53,480 bases of DNA, taken from positions 1 to 53,480 of the forward strand of contig JAFTHZ010000031.1 of NCBI GenBank assembly GCA_017457155.1, given 5' to 3'. The notes under the pieces are model-generated. The model did no database searches. It saw only the letters and a list, made by a program, of their open reading frames with translations, and had not been told where the DNA came from. The DNA comes from Ruminococcus sp. (GTDB lineage: Bacteria; Bacillota; Clostridia; Oscillospirales; Acutalibacteraceae). Positions 1 to 8,482 of this stretch are shown here, piece after piece. Position numbers and translations under genes: made by a program. The number at the start of each line of letters is the position of its first letter. Within the stretch, counting starts at the first letter, position 1.

Positions 1-675
1 GAGCTTCGCGGACTTAAGGTAGTATCCGTAGCCCTCAACCCTGTTACACTTCCCCCCGAGGATGCAGAGATGCTCAAGCAGGCACAGTACACCGCAAGAC
101 TTCAGAATCCCGGACTTGCAGGCGCAGAGCTGGTTGGAGCACAGGCAGACGCAATGCGTGCAGCAGCAAAGAACGAAGGCGGAGCAATGCAGGGCTTCAT
201 GGGAATGGGCATGGCAATGAACGCAGGCGGCGGAATGAACGCACAGAACTTCTTCCAGATGAATCAGCAGCAGCAGGCTCAGCAGGCAGCACCTGCACCC
301 GCACCCGCACCTGCTCAGGATGGCTGGAAGTGTGCATGCGGCGCTATGGCAACAGGCAAGTTCTGTCCCGAGTGTGGAGCAAAGAAGCCCGAGCCTCAGG
401 CAGCAAACAGCTGGAAGTGTGCATGCGGTGCTACAGCAACAGGCAAGTTCTGTCCCGAGTGCGGAGCAAAGAAACCCGAGGTAAACGGCTGGACCTGTGC
501 ATGCGGCACAGTAGCACAGGGCAAGTTCTGCCCCGAGTGCGGCGCAAAGAAACCTGCAGGCGCACCTCTTTACAAGTGCGACAAGTGTGGATGGACTCCC
601 GAAGATCCCCACAATCCTCCCAAGTTCTGTCCCGAGTGCGGAGACACCTTTGACGAGGCTGATGTAACCAACTGA
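1..675 (+). CDS. YdjI-like SPFH/virion-core-type protein, C-terminal part (5' end outside window)
   Basis: The reading frame is already open at base 1, so only the last 224 codons are present and the start lies upstream. The visible part has the end of an SPFH-like domain (NPVTLPPED, then a helical stretch), an Ala/Gly/Met-rich low-complexity segment, a Gln/Ala/Pro linker and four zinc ribbons. Three ribbons are near copies of the form W-x-CxCG-x7-FCPECGAKKP, starting at bases 325, 412 and 490. The fourth (CDKCG...CPECG, from 571) is divergent. In Bacillus subtilis YdjI belongs to the ydjFGHI membrane-stress operon. The downstream YdjG-like gene supports the same assignment here. The exact function is inferred. 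Multiplication of the ribbon is the odd feature. Confidence 0.75.
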   Translation, partial: ELRGLKVVSVALNPVTLPPEDAEMLKQAQYTARLQNPGLAGAELVGAQADAMRAAAKNEGGAMQGFMGMGMAMNAGGGMNAQNFFQMNQQQQAQQAAPAPAPAPAQDGWKCACGAMATGKFCPECGAKKPEPQAANSWKCACGATATGKFCPECGAKKPEVNGWTCACGTVAQGKFCPECGAKKPAGAPLYKCDKCGWTPEDPHNPPKFCPECGDTFDEADVTN

Positions 676-701
676 TAATTGTATCAGGTTATTCTGATAA
701 T

Positions 702-725
702 TGGTAAGTTTCTACCATTTTTTTG
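702..725 (+). terminator. weak candidate terminator after the YdjI-like gene
   Basis: A 5-bp stem (TGGTA/TACCA) with a 6-base loop is followed by seven T residues. The stem is short, so this may only attenuate transcription into the next gene. Confidence 0.3.
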
Positions 726-781
726 AAATATAATGATATGAAGATATTATCCTCTGTTTATCAGAGGAGGAAACGAGACGT

Positions 782-1276
782 ATGCCTTATTTTTTAGTGT
801 CTTTTATAGGTTTATTGCTTGCAATAATAATCAGTGCAGGTTATAGGTATCCTTCTGATTTCAATGATCAGAACAGAATCACTGGAGTCAGCCTGTCTCA
901 GCGTCATATGGATTATGGCGCATGCTACAGTTTTTTTCTGAGAAATGAGGACGGTGAGGTTGTTTTTGACGCTGATGTTCGGCTCGATAACGAACCCTAT
1001 GAGATCGTTATCGAAGGATGTTTAGTCGATGAAGAGTGTTTTGAAGAGCTTATGGAGCTTATAGAAAAGTGCGATATCGTCGAGTATGTGAAGCATCACA
1101 AGAACAAATCCACTGTCTTTCAGGTGATGGATGAAACTGAGAATACAACAACAATTTATTTTGCAGACGAAACAGATAAATTTGCCGATTCAGGAGATTA
1201 CAAAGATGAGTTATATGACTTCTTTGTGGACCTTGCGATGATTTATAAGGATCGGTCTGTGACTATATGTGAATAA
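782..1276 (+). CDS. hypothetical membrane-anchored protein (164 aa)
   Basis: Not recognised. The ATG is preceded by a strong SD (GAGGAGG, about 767-774). Residues 4-20 form one hydrophobic helix that acts as signal anchor or uncleaved signal. The remainder is soluble, acidic and probably beta-rich, with no Cys pair or catalytic motif that I can name. It lies 106 bp after the YdjI-like gene and 16 bp before the YdjG-like gene, so it is probably co-transcribed with them and may be a third component at the membrane. Function unknown. Confidence 0.7.
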   Translation: MPYFLVSFIGLLLAIIISAGYRYPSDFNDQNRITGVSLSQRHMDYGACYSFFLRNEDGEVVFDADVRLDNEPYEIVIEGCLVDEECFEELMELIEKCDIVEYVKHHKNKSTVFQVMDETENTTTIYFADETDKFADSGDYKDELYDFFVDLAMIYKDRSVTICE

Positions 1277-1292
1277 TTAAGGAGTGGTTATT

Positions 1293-2579
1293 TTGTCAAC
1301 ATTACAGGAATACAAGTGCCCATGCTGTGGCGGTGCTCTGGAGTTTAACAGCTCTATTCAGAAGATGAAGTGTCCTTTCTGTGACACTGAGTTTGAGATG
1401 GAGATTCTTGAGGAATATGATGCACAGCTCGAGAATGAACAGGCCAGCGATATGAACTGGGACACAAGTGCAGGTCAGGAGTGGGCAGAAGGCGAAACAG
1501 CAGGGCTCAAGACCTACGTGTGTAAATCCTGTGGAGGCGAGATTATCGGTGACGACACAACCGCAGCTACATCTTGTCCCTATTGTGATAACCCCATTGT
1601 TCTTATGGGTCAGTTCTCGGGTGAACTTAAGCCTGACTATGTTATTCCTTTCAAGCAGGATAAGAAGGCTGCTGTAGAAGGACTCAAGAAGCACTACGAG
1701 GGAAAGATCCTTCTTCCCAAGGTGTTCAAAGATCAGAACCATATCGAGGAAGTCAAGGGTGTTTATGTTCCCTTCTGGCTTTTTGATGCAGATGCTACTG
1801 CTTCTATACGTTACAAGGCTACAAAAGAAAGACGTTGGAGCGATGATAAGTACAATTATGTAGAAACAAAGTACTATTCTGTAAAGCGTGGTGGTAACAT
1901 CGGATTCAACACAGTTCCTGTTGATGGTTCCAGCAAGATGCCCGATGACCTGATGGAGTCTGTTGAGCCTTATAATTTCTCAGATGCTGTGCCTTTCCAG
2001 ACCGCATACCTTGCAGGTTATCTTGCAGATAAGTATGATGTTTCAGAGGCTGACAGCATCAATCGTGCCAACGAGCGTATTACTTACAGCACAGAGGAAG
2101 AGTTTAAGAAGACTGTTACAGGCTATGACTCAGTTACAACAGAGCATACATATATCAATCTGGAGAATGCTCAGGCAAAGTATGCACTCTACCCTGTATG
2201 GATGCTCAATACAAAGTGGAATGACAAGAAGTATACTTTTGCTATGAACGGTCAGACCGGTAAAATGGTAGGTGACCTTCCTTGTGATAATAAAAAATAC
2301 TGGCTGCTCACTTTCATAATTATGATTGCTCTGGCTATAGTTGTTTTCGGCCTGTCCTTCATCATCGAACTGTTCAGCAACCCCATAGTTATTGCAATTA
2401 TCTCCATCGCAGGTGCTTTCATTACAACAGGAATTATGAGAGGCCAGCTGAAGAGTGTTAATTTCCAGAGTGGTGCAACAGAGTACATCCGCAAGGATAG
2501 CATGAAGCTCACAGAGAAGAAGGATCTCTATATGTATCGCAAGGTTAATCGTACAGAGAAGCCCAAGAACGACAACTGA
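1293..2579 (+). CDS. YdjG-like zinc-ribbon membrane protein
   Basis: 428 aa from a TTG start at 1293. That start is preferred because the SD (AAGGAG, 1279-1284) lies 8 bases upstream; a GTG at 1284 overlaps the SD itself. The N-terminus has two treble-clef-like zinc ribbons (CPCCGG...CPFC near residues 8-30 and CKSCGG...CPYC near 75-100). A soluble middle domain follows. Two adjacent transmembrane helices span about residues 335-381, with a short basic tail. B. subtilis YdjG has the same plan of ribbons plus membrane helices and works with YdjH to recruit PspA to the membrane. Its partner YdjI is the first gene of this window. Role in membrane maintenance is inferred from that family. Confidence 0.7.
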   Translation: MSTLQEYKCPCCGGALEFNSSIQKMKCPFCDTEFEMEILEEYDAQLENEQASDMNWDTSAGQEWAEGETAGLKTYVCKSCGGEIIGDDTTAATSCPYCDNPIVLMGQFSGELKPDYVIPFKQDKKAAVEGLKKHYEGKILLPKVFKDQNHIEEVKGVYVPFWLFDADATASIRYKATKERRWSDDKYNYVETKYYSVKRGGNIGFNTVPVDGSSKMPDDLMESVEPYNFSDAVPFQTAYLAGYLADKYDVSEADSINRANERITYSTEEEFKKTVTGYDSVTTEHTYINLENAQAKYALYPVWMLNTKWNDKKYTFAMNGQTGKMVGDLPCDNKKYWLLTFIIMIALAIVVFGLSFIIELFSNPIVIAIISIAGAFITTGIMRGQLKSVNFQSGATEYIRKDSMKLTEKKDLYMYRKVNRTEKPKNDN

Positions 2580-2642
2580 TTATACAGAAAAGAATAATCA
2601 GTTTCGGATGCGATAAGACCAGACCATAAAAGGAGTATTATT

Positions 2643-3221
2643 ATGGGAATTTTTGATAAACTGAAAAGTGCAGCAAACTCTGCTGTAAACAGTGCTGTTT
2701 CTTCAGCAGTAAACTCTATTGGAAACAAGACCGAAACATTTACATTCACAAAGCTTCCCGAAAGTGTAGCAGAGCTTCAGGCACTGCCTGAGGCAACACT
2801 GGATTCTCCCTTCAAGACCGCTGCGTTATCCTTGCTGGCACTCTGCGCCTACGGTGCAGACAAAGCAACCGGTATCGAAATGCTGAATTTCCTTCGTGGT
2901 CCAAGACCTCTCAGTGGTGCAGAAATTGCATTTCTGGATGAAAGATTCCGCGATGGCCAGTGGTATGTACCTTTCTCTTACTTCAAAGGAGCTACCCCTG
3001 ATAATGATTATTCTCCTACGGAGCCCTATACAGTGGAGGTTTCCAGCAATCCCCATTCTGCGGCAAGCGAAGGATATATGACCCTTTGGCTTAAGAGCGG
3101 AGGAGCAGACAGTCCCAGACAGTTTAAGCTGAGAATGAAGGGTGACGGAAAATGGTTCCTGTGGGAGCAGTTCATTATGGTTGGTATCCGTACTCCTAAG
3201 TCACAGGATCCCTGGGCATAA
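2643..3221 (+). CDS. hypothetical protein, DUF6935-like (192 aa)
   Basis: A soluble protein with a good SD (AAAGGAG, 2629-2635) before the ATG. The first 27 residues are an Ala/Ser/Asn/Val repeat that could form an amphipathic, membrane-surface helix. The rest is a compact domain ending with many aromatic residues (KWFLWEQFIMVGIR). It resembles proteins I know as DUF6935, but I am not certain. It is the last gene before a strong terminator, so it probably belongs to the YdjI/YdjG-like operon. No enzymatic motif is visible. Confidence 0.65.
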   Translation: MGIFDKLKSAANSAVNSAVSSAVNSIGNKTETFTFTKLPESVAELQALPEATLDSPFKTAALSLLALCAYGADKATGIEMLNFLRGPRPLSGAEIAFLDERFRDGQWYVPFSYFKGATPDNDYSPTEPYTVEVSSNPHSAASEGYMTLWLKSGGADSPRQFKLRMKGDGKWFLWEQFIMVGIRTPKSQDPWA

Positions 3222-3247
3222 CCGGGTTTATTAGCTAAAATACAAAC

Positions 3248-3284
3248 GGGGTGAGATTGTTTTTTTCTCACCCCTGTTTTTTTG
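3248..3284 (+). terminator. intrinsic terminator of the YdjI/YdjG-like operon
   Basis: Stem GGGGTGAGA (3248-3256) / TCTCACCCC (3266-3274), followed by TGTTTTTTT. Confidence 0.9.
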
Positions 3285-3313
3285 TTGATATCTTGTCATT
3301 AATAATAAAAAAG

Positions 3314-3345
3314 AAAGGCTTCACAAAAGTGAAGCCTTTTTGATT
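3314..3345 (-). terminator. intrinsic terminator of the ABC/DUF4097/LiaF-like operon
   Basis: Stem AAAGGCTTCAC (3314-3324) / GTGAAGCCTTT (3329-3339). A-rich and T-rich flanks on the two sides let it work in both directions. It separates two convergent operons. Confidence 0.85.
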
Positions 3346-3350
3346 TGTTG

Positions 3351-4595
3351 TTATGCTTTCCAGACAGCTTTCAGAATAGCGCTGAGTTTGGGTGTTGTAC
3401 CATACATCAGAACTCCTGCACGATATATCTTGGCTGAGAGAACGCCTACGCCTATGGTGGATCCGATGAGGATTGCAATGGAGGCAGCGATTTCATACCA
3501 AGGTACAGTACTCATGGCAATTCGTGTGAACATAGCCATGGGGGAGGTGAAGGGAACGTATGAACAGACAACCATCAGAGTATTGTCAACAGAGCCTGAG
3601 GACATAGCAGTTACAACCACGATGAATGCAAAGATGAACATAAACGTCAGAGGCATAGTTGAGGTGTTGATATCCTCCAGTTTGGTCGCTGTGGAACCAA
3701 TGGCTCCAAAAAGGAATGCATAGATAAGGAATCCCAGAACAAAGAATACAAGCATATAGATAAGCAGTTCCATGGGAATGTTGAACAGGGAGTTGATTAT
3801 CATATTGTCTCCCCACTGGGATTTGTTCAGGTTGAAGAAAAGCACAGCAGAGCCGAATACCAGCAATAGCTGTATAAAGCCCGCAATACAAGAGGAGAGC
3901 ACCTTACCGAACATCATTGCCACAGGCTTTGCGCTTGTGATAAGAAGCTCCATAGCTCTGGAGCTTTTTTCTGTTGCCACGTTGGTGGTGACCATCTGTC
4001 CGTACAGCAGTATTACCATGTAGAGGGCAAAGATCATAATATAGGTATAGAAGAAGTTTTCTATCTGGTCTTTACCGAGACTCTCAACTTCTGCATTTAT
4101 ATTTATGCTCATTACTTCCGTTGTTTCCTCAAGGGTCATTCCGTTTTCAAGCATAGCGTTGACTCTGTATACATCCCTGAGAACATCGGTTGCTATCTCA
4201 CAGTTCATATCATACATTGTCAGGTTGTTCACATAGTAGGTGAACTCTGTGGGGCCTGTCATTACAAAGGCACATTCCACATCCTGATTTGTGATTGAGT
4301 GCTTGATGGTGTCAAGATCATCGGTGGTGGATTTTACCTCGTATTCAGGAAAGGCAGCAGCAAAATACTGAGTGACAATGTCTGCCTGCTCCTGAGAGTC
4401 TGACTTTATGAGCATAACCGATGCTGTGCTCTCGGTGGTTTCGGCTTTTTCCTCTGAATTAAAGTATTCTACAATACGAGGAATGAACATGACCACGGCA
4501 ATTGCAATAACCAGAAAAATAGTAATGCCTACAAAAACTTTGTTGGTGAAGTAGTTTTTGAGCTCATATGCCAGGATTTTTCGGAATTGTTTCAT
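3351..4595 (-). CDS. ABC-2 type transporter permease (NatB/YhaP-like)
   Basis: 414 aa. One N-terminal membrane helix (about 18-40) is followed by a large extracytoplasmic domain of about 140 residues. Five or six helices fill the C-terminal half. This is the ABC-2 permease layout of NatB/YhaP proteins. The start at 4595 has an SD (GGAGGGAG) that overlaps the end of the ATPase gene. The ATPase lies 14 bp upstream, and the two form one exporter. Substrate unknown: relatives export sodium, antimicrobial peptides or lipids. The operon partners (DUF4097 and LiaF-like) favour a role in envelope stress or peptide resistance, which is inference. Confidence 0.85.
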   Translation of the reverse strand: MKQFRKILAYELKNYFTNKVFVGITIFLVIAIAVVMFIPRIVEYFNSEEKAETTESTASVMLIKSDSQEQADIVTQYFAAAFPEYEVKSTTDDLDTIKHSITNQDVECAFVMTGPTEFTYYVNNLTMYDMNCEIATDVLRDVYRVNAMLENGMTLEETTEVMSININAEVESLGKDQIENFFYTYIMIFALYMVILLYGQMVTTNVATEKSSRAMELLITSAKPVAMMFGKVLSSCIAGFIQLLLVFGSAVLFFNLNKSQWGDNMIINSLFNIPMELLIYMLVFFVLGFLIYAFLFGAIGSTATKLEDINTSTMPLTFMFIFAFIVVVTAMSSGSVDNTLMVVCSYVPFTSPMAMFTRIAMSTVPWYEIAASIAILIGSTIGVGVLSAKIYRAGVLMYGTTPKLSAILKAVWKA

Positions 4596-4609
4596 AGTAG
4601 CTCCCTCCC

Positions 4610-5500
4610 TTAAATCTGACTCTCTGTATACTCGACGAAAATATCATTGAGAGATGGTTCATATACCTTGATTTCGTCGATGTCGTACTTTGATGTCAGC
4701 TTCTGCATTGTGACAGCCTTTTCGTCAGCAGAGGAGAGGGTGATGATAAGCTCGCCGTTTTCTCCTGTTTCGCAGGTATAACCTGACTCGTTCTTGATCT
4801 GCTGAATCTGGGGGGAGCGAACAACCAGACGGTTTCTGGGATAGTTGCGTTTGATTTCCTGCAGATCACCGGTGAGCACCACGCGGCCACCGTTTATGAT
4901 GGCGATACTGTCACAGAATTCCTCGATGTAGCTCATCTGATGGCTGGAGAAGAGAACGATTTTTCCTTTTGATATAGTTTCTTTTACTATATCCTTAAGG
5001 AGCAGCGCGTTGACAGGATCCAGGCCGGAGAAAGGTTCGTCCAGAATAACTATGTGAGGGTCATGGGCAAGAGCGGTGATAAGCTGTATCTTCTGTTGGT
5101 TTCCCTTTGAGAGGGTCTCAAGCTTTTTGTTCCGATACTCGGACATACCCAGCCTGTCAAGCCAGTAGTCCACAGCTTCCACTGCTTCTTTTTTGCTTTT
5201 GCCCTTGAGCTGCGCAAAGTATGTGAGCTGTTCGATTATCTTCTTCTTGGGATAGAGTCCTCGCTCCTCAGGAAGATATCCGAATTGAACCTTGCTGTAA
5301 TCAATGGGCTTTCCATCAATGAGGACCTGTCCGTTTGTAGCCGGGAAAACATCCATCATTATACGGATAGAGGTGGTTTTTCCTGCTCCGTTTCTGCCCA
5401 GAAGTCCAAAGGCTTTTCCGCTTTCAGCGGTGAATGATACTCCTTTGAGGACTTGTTTGTCTCCAAAGTTTTTTTCAATATTTTTCAGTTCTAATATCAT
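4610..5500 (-). CDS. ABC transporter ATP-binding protein (NatA/YhaQ-like)
   Basis: 296 aa with a complete ATPase core: Walker A GRNGAGKTT (35-43), signature LSKGNQQ (130-136), Walker B VILDEP (151-156) and H-loop His187. The C-terminal part (about 215-290) looks like the DUF4162 extension found on NatA-type ATPases. It pairs with the permease encoded 14 bp downstream. Its ATG overlaps the stop of the DUF4097 gene (ATGA), so the genes are translationally coupled. Confidence 0.9.
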   Translation of the reverse strand: MILELKNIEKNFGDKQVLKGVSFTAESGKAFGLLGRNGAGKTTSIRIMMDVFPATNGQVLIDGKPIDYSKVQFGYLPEERGLYPKKKIIEQLTYFAQLKGKSKKEAVEAVDYWLDRLGMSEYRNKKLETLSKGNQQKIQLITALAHDPHIVILDEPFSGLDPVNALLLKDIVKETISKGKIVLFSSHQMSYIEEFCDSIAIINGGRVVLTGDLQEIKRNYPRNRLVVRSPQIQQIKNESGYTCETGENGELIITLSSADEKAVTMQKLTSKYDIDEIKVYEPSLNDIFVEYTESQI

Positions 5501-6309
5501 TTGTTGTTTCCTTCTGAAGTTTTCAGGTTGATAGCTCCGACACCTCCGTGGATTTCGAGGGAGTCTTTGCTGTTGTTGTCTGTGGAGTATTTGCTGAGAT
5601 CTTTTCCGTTGACGTTAAGGTTACCAAGACCCTTCTCGACGTTTACAGAGAGGTCATCTTCCTCATTGAGCAGAGTAATGTTTGATTCTCCCACTCCCAG
5701 GTTCAGCTTGCCGTCGCCTGTGACACTACAGCTCAGGTTTAGCTGTCCTACTCCCATATTCATATCAAGGTTGTGGAGCTCTCCGTCTGATACTGTGATT
5801 GCGCCTGCTCCGCCCTCGATTCTGGTATTGGAGGTGACAGAGATGTTCTTTATGTTTACTTCTCCTGCACCCAGCTCAAGCTTGAGGGTATCTGCACACA
5901 GGGTCTCTGCGGTGAATCGTCCTGCACCTGCTGTTATGATTGCTTCTTCCCATGCTGTATCGGGGACGTAGAGAATAAGCACAGCGTTCTCAAACGAGGT
6001 GGTTATCTTGGTCTTGTCTTCTATTATTAGCTTATTGTTTTTTTCTCTGACTTCGAGATTCTTCAGGTTACTCTCGACAGATATCTCATCGCCCTCTTTT
6101 ATGTAGAAGTCAGAAGCGCTGACCAGTACCTCCAGAGAGGTTACATCGGAGGAGACTTCGTATGTCTTCAAATCCTCCAGAACAGCATCATTTGAACCCA
6201 GTCCCATCAGAAGATCGATTGCGTTCAGTATTCCGCCGATGATGCCTACAGCAAGGAAAATTGCCAGTGCGATTGCGCAGTATCTGATTACTTTCTGAGA
6301 TGAGGTCAT
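5497..6309 (-). CDS. DUF4097-type membrane-anchored beta-repeat protein
   Basis: 270 aa. One transmembrane helix (about 10-33) is followed by an extracytoplasmic domain of short beta strands with many Gly-x-Gly turns (GAGRF, GAGEV, GGAGAI, GVGQL, GVGES). This is typical of DUF4097/adhesin-like right-handed beta repeats. Such proteins often sit beside LiaF-like or PspC-like proteins and two-component systems for cell-wall stress. The gene overlaps both neighbours by 4 bp. Biochemical function is not known. Confidence 0.8.
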   Translation of the reverse strand: MTSSQKVIRYCAIALAIFLAVGIIGGILNAIDLLMGLGSNDAVLEDLKTYEVSSDVTSLEVLVSASDFYIKEGDEISVESNLKNLEVREKNNKLIIEDKTKITTSFENAVLILYVPDTAWEEAIITAGAGRFTAETLCADTLKLELGAGEVNIKNISVTSNTRIEGGAGAITVSDGELHNLDMNMGVGQLNLSCSVTGDGKLNLGVGESNITLLNEEDDLSVNVEKGLGNLNVNGKDLSKYSTDNNSKDSLEIHGGVGAINLKTSEGNNK

Positions 6310-6983
6310 TTGATTTCAACTCCTCCAAACAGGCAGGTACCGCTGACGTAGATTGTTGGAGCATCCTTGTGAACGGAAGTTTTGTTTGAAATTCCGCCGA
6401 AGATGCTGTTTGAGCTGACCTTTACGTTAACATTTGAAGGAACAATAATATCAATTCCGCCGAATACAGCAGAGACCTCAATACCGCAGTCCTTGGTGAT
6501 GATAGCATTGCGCAGGTCGCATTTTACTCCGCCGAAGGTAGCGGTGAGCTGTGCACCCTCAAACACTTCGTTGTCGTAGTTCATGTTGCAGCTTGAGAAG
6601 GTTGCGCATCCTACGCGGGGGTTGTAGCCGTTCTGCTTCATATTTGCAACGAAATCGTTTGCTTTGTTGCCGAAGAATCCGCTAAATACCATCTTTGCAC
6701 CAATGATAATGATGATGACGGGAATGAGCAGGCTCCAGATAGTTGTGAAGCTCAGGATATCCTGACAACACAGTAACAGAATTGCACCAACAGCAAGTCC
6801 GATAAGGTTGCCTGTCTTGTCTCTTTCGGTAAATAAACCGATGGCACAGGGAATCATGATGATAAGTGTCCACCATCCGTCAAAGAATATATCGATGTCG
6901 GTTATGTTCAGCGCGTTAAGACCGAACAGGGCACCTGCGATAACTAAAACTATTCCCCAGATTACTTTTGTTTCTTTTTTCAT
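6306..6983 (-). CDS. LiaF-like membrane protein
   Basis: 225 aa from the ATG at 6983. This start is preferred over the ATG at 6989 because GGAGG (6993-6997) lies 8 bases before it but only 2 bases before the other. About four membrane helices (residues 6-100) form a LiaI/LiaF-type membrane domain. The soluble C-terminal domain has four F-G-G motifs (ATFGGV, AVFGGI, SIFGGI, CLFGGV), typical of the LiaF C-terminal fold. LiaF proteins inhibit LiaRS signalling. No two-component genes are visible here, so the partner is unknown. First gene of its operon. Confidence 0.8.
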   Translation of the reverse strand: MKKETKVIWGIVLVIAGALFGLNALNITDIDIFFDGWWTLIIMIPCAIGLFTERDKTGNLIGLAVGAILLLCCQDILSFTTIWSLLIPVIIIIIGAKMVFSGFFGNKANDFVANMKQNGYNPRVGCATFSSCNMNYDNEVFEGAQLTATFGGVKCDLRNAIITKDCGIEVSAVFGGIDIIVPSNVNVKVSSNSIFGGISNKTSVHKDAPTIYVSGTCLFGGVEIK

Positions 6984-7063
6984 TTTCATATCCTCCTTAG
7001 GTGATATAGTCGGGTTCAGAATGCAGCTGATACAGCAGCATATCCTCTGTACGATTTCTGAAT

Positions 7064-7092
7064 ATTATACCATAAGACAGGATAATTTTAAA
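7064..7092 (-). promoter_or_regulatory. sigma-A promoter of the LiaF-like/DUF4097/ABC operon
   Basis: TTTAAA, 17-bp spacer, TATAAT, with an extended -10 (TGG directly before TATAAT). It lies 81 bp upstream of the LiaF-like start. Confidence 0.65.
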
Positions 7093-7170
7093 GTCATTTA
7101 TCTTCCAATTAGAGTGATTTGATGATAATATTTTATGTTCTTTATGCTAAAATTATCTTTTTGAATATCG

Positions 7171-7199
7171 TTGACATTTGCGGTTTTATGAGATAAAAT
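7171..7199 (+). promoter_or_regulatory. sigma-A promoter of the SLC13-like permease gene
   Basis: TTGACA (7171-7176), 17-bp spacer, TAAAAT (7194-7199). It lies 48 bp before the start codon and is divergent from the LiaF-like operon promoter. Confidence 0.75.
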
Positions 7200-7246
7200 A
7201 TTTTGGTGTGCCTAAGGGCAAGTAAGCAGGCGGAAGGAGGACTATC

Positions 7247-8413
7247 ATGAGAGCTGTTGCAATACCAAAGCGTATTTACAAGAAAGCAAAGTCAAAGCTT
7301 GTATTTGATTGGTTGGATTTTGTTAAGAAGAATGCAGTTATGTGCATAGCTTTTGCTGCGGCTGCAGTGACTATGTTCTTTGTTCCGGTGGATGCTCAGT
7401 ATCTTGACTATTTTGACCTGAAGACTCTGACCTGCCTTTTTACTGTGCTGGCAGTGGTTTGTGCACTGAAGAATATTCGTTTCTTCTATACTATTGCTGA
7501 GAAGATAGTTATTTGTTTTCGCACAGCCCGTATGGCGGTGCTGGCTCTTGTGTACATAACTTTCATCGGGTCTATGCTTATTGCCAACGATATGGCATTG
7601 CTGACATTTTTGCCGCTGGGATACTTTGCGTTGACAGCAACAGAAAAGCAGAAGTACATGGCAGTAACCTTTATACTTCAGAATATTGCTGCGAATCTTG
7701 GAGGTATGCTGACTCCCTTCGGTAATCCTCAGAACCTTTATCTGTATACAAAATACAACATTCCGACTCTGGAGTTTATGAGTATAATGGCAGTCCCTTT
7801 TATGATTTCTGTGCTGCTGATTACGATTTGTTGTGTTGTTTTTATAAAGCCCGAACCCCTGACAATAAGCCCTGTTGACAGAAAACTCCCCAAGGGAAGA
7901 ACAGCGCTGTATCTTGTGTTGTTTGCTCTTTCTATAGCCATTGTGTTCAGAGGTATACCATACTGGATCGGACTTATTGTTGTTCCGTCTGTGCTGTTTT
8001 TTGCTGACAGAGATGCTCTGAAAAAGGTGGATTACCCTCTGCTTCTGACCTTTGTGTTCTCCTTTGTTTTTGCAGGCAATATGGCCAGAATCGATATGAT
8101 TAAGAATATTATGTCTTTTCTGATGGAGAAAAGCACCCTGCTGTTCTCAGTGCTTTCCTGTCAGTTTATCAGTAACGTTCCATCTGCAATATTGCTCTCT
8201 CAGTTTACTGATAATTACAGGGAACTCCTGATTGGTGTGAATATCGGCGGAACAGGAACTTTGATTGCTTCGCTGGCAAGCCTCATAACTTTCCGGGAAT
8301 ATACAAAGCACAATCCCGGAAAAACGGGTGGATACCTGAGGCTTTTCTCAATCTTTAATTTCGGATTTTTGATTGTTCTGACTATATCATCATTTATATT
8401 GATTTCAGCATAA
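7247..8413 (+). CDS. SLC13/ArsB-NhaD superfamily permease
   Basis: 388 aa with about 10-11 membrane helices and an SD (GGAGGA) 7-8 bases before the ATG. The two inverted halves carry the hallmark re-entrant motifs of the ion transporter superfamily: LIANDMALLTFLPLG followed by TPFGNPQNLY in the first half, and FISNVPSAILLSQF near residue 310 in the second. Members move anions (citrate, dicarboxylates, sulfate, arsenite) or exchange Na+/H+. The substrate cannot be read from sequence. It is monocistronic, between its own promoter and terminator. Confidence 0.8.
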   Translation: MRAVAIPKRIYKKAKSKLVFDWLDFVKKNAVMCIAFAAAAVTMFFVPVDAQYLDYFDLKTLTCLFTVLAVVCALKNIRFFYTIAEKIVICFRTARMAVLALVYITFIGSMLIANDMALLTFLPLGYFALTATEKQKYMAVTFILQNIAANLGGMLTPFGNPQNLYLYTKYNIPTLEFMSIMAVPFMISVLLITICCVVFIKPEPLTISPVDRKLPKGRTALYLVLFALSIAIVFRGIPYWIGLIVVPSVLFFADRDALKKVDYPLLLTFVFSFVFAGNMARIDMIKNIMSFLMEKSTLLFSVLSCQFISNVPSAILLSQFTDNYRELLIGVNIGGTGTLIASLASLITFREYTKHNPGKTGGYLRLFSIFNFGFLIVLTISSFILISA

Positions 8414-8440
8414 GGCTTTCGTTTTGCGAAAGCCTTTTTT
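8412..8440 (+). terminator. intrinsic terminator of the SLC13-like gene
   Basis: Stem AAGGCTTTCG (8412-8421) / CGAAAGCCTT (8427-8436) with a T6 tract. The stem begins within the stop codon region. Confidence 0.9.
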
Positions 8441-8453
8441 GATGCTCCGTATA

Positions 8454-8482
8454 TTGACATCAGGGGGTAATGATAATATAAT
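8454..8482 (+). promoter_or_regulatory. full-consensus sigma-A promoter of the NSS transporter
   Basis: TTGACA (8454-8459), 17-bp spacer, TATAAT (8477-8482). All 12 positions match consensus. The start codon is 78 bp downstream. Confidence 0.85.
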
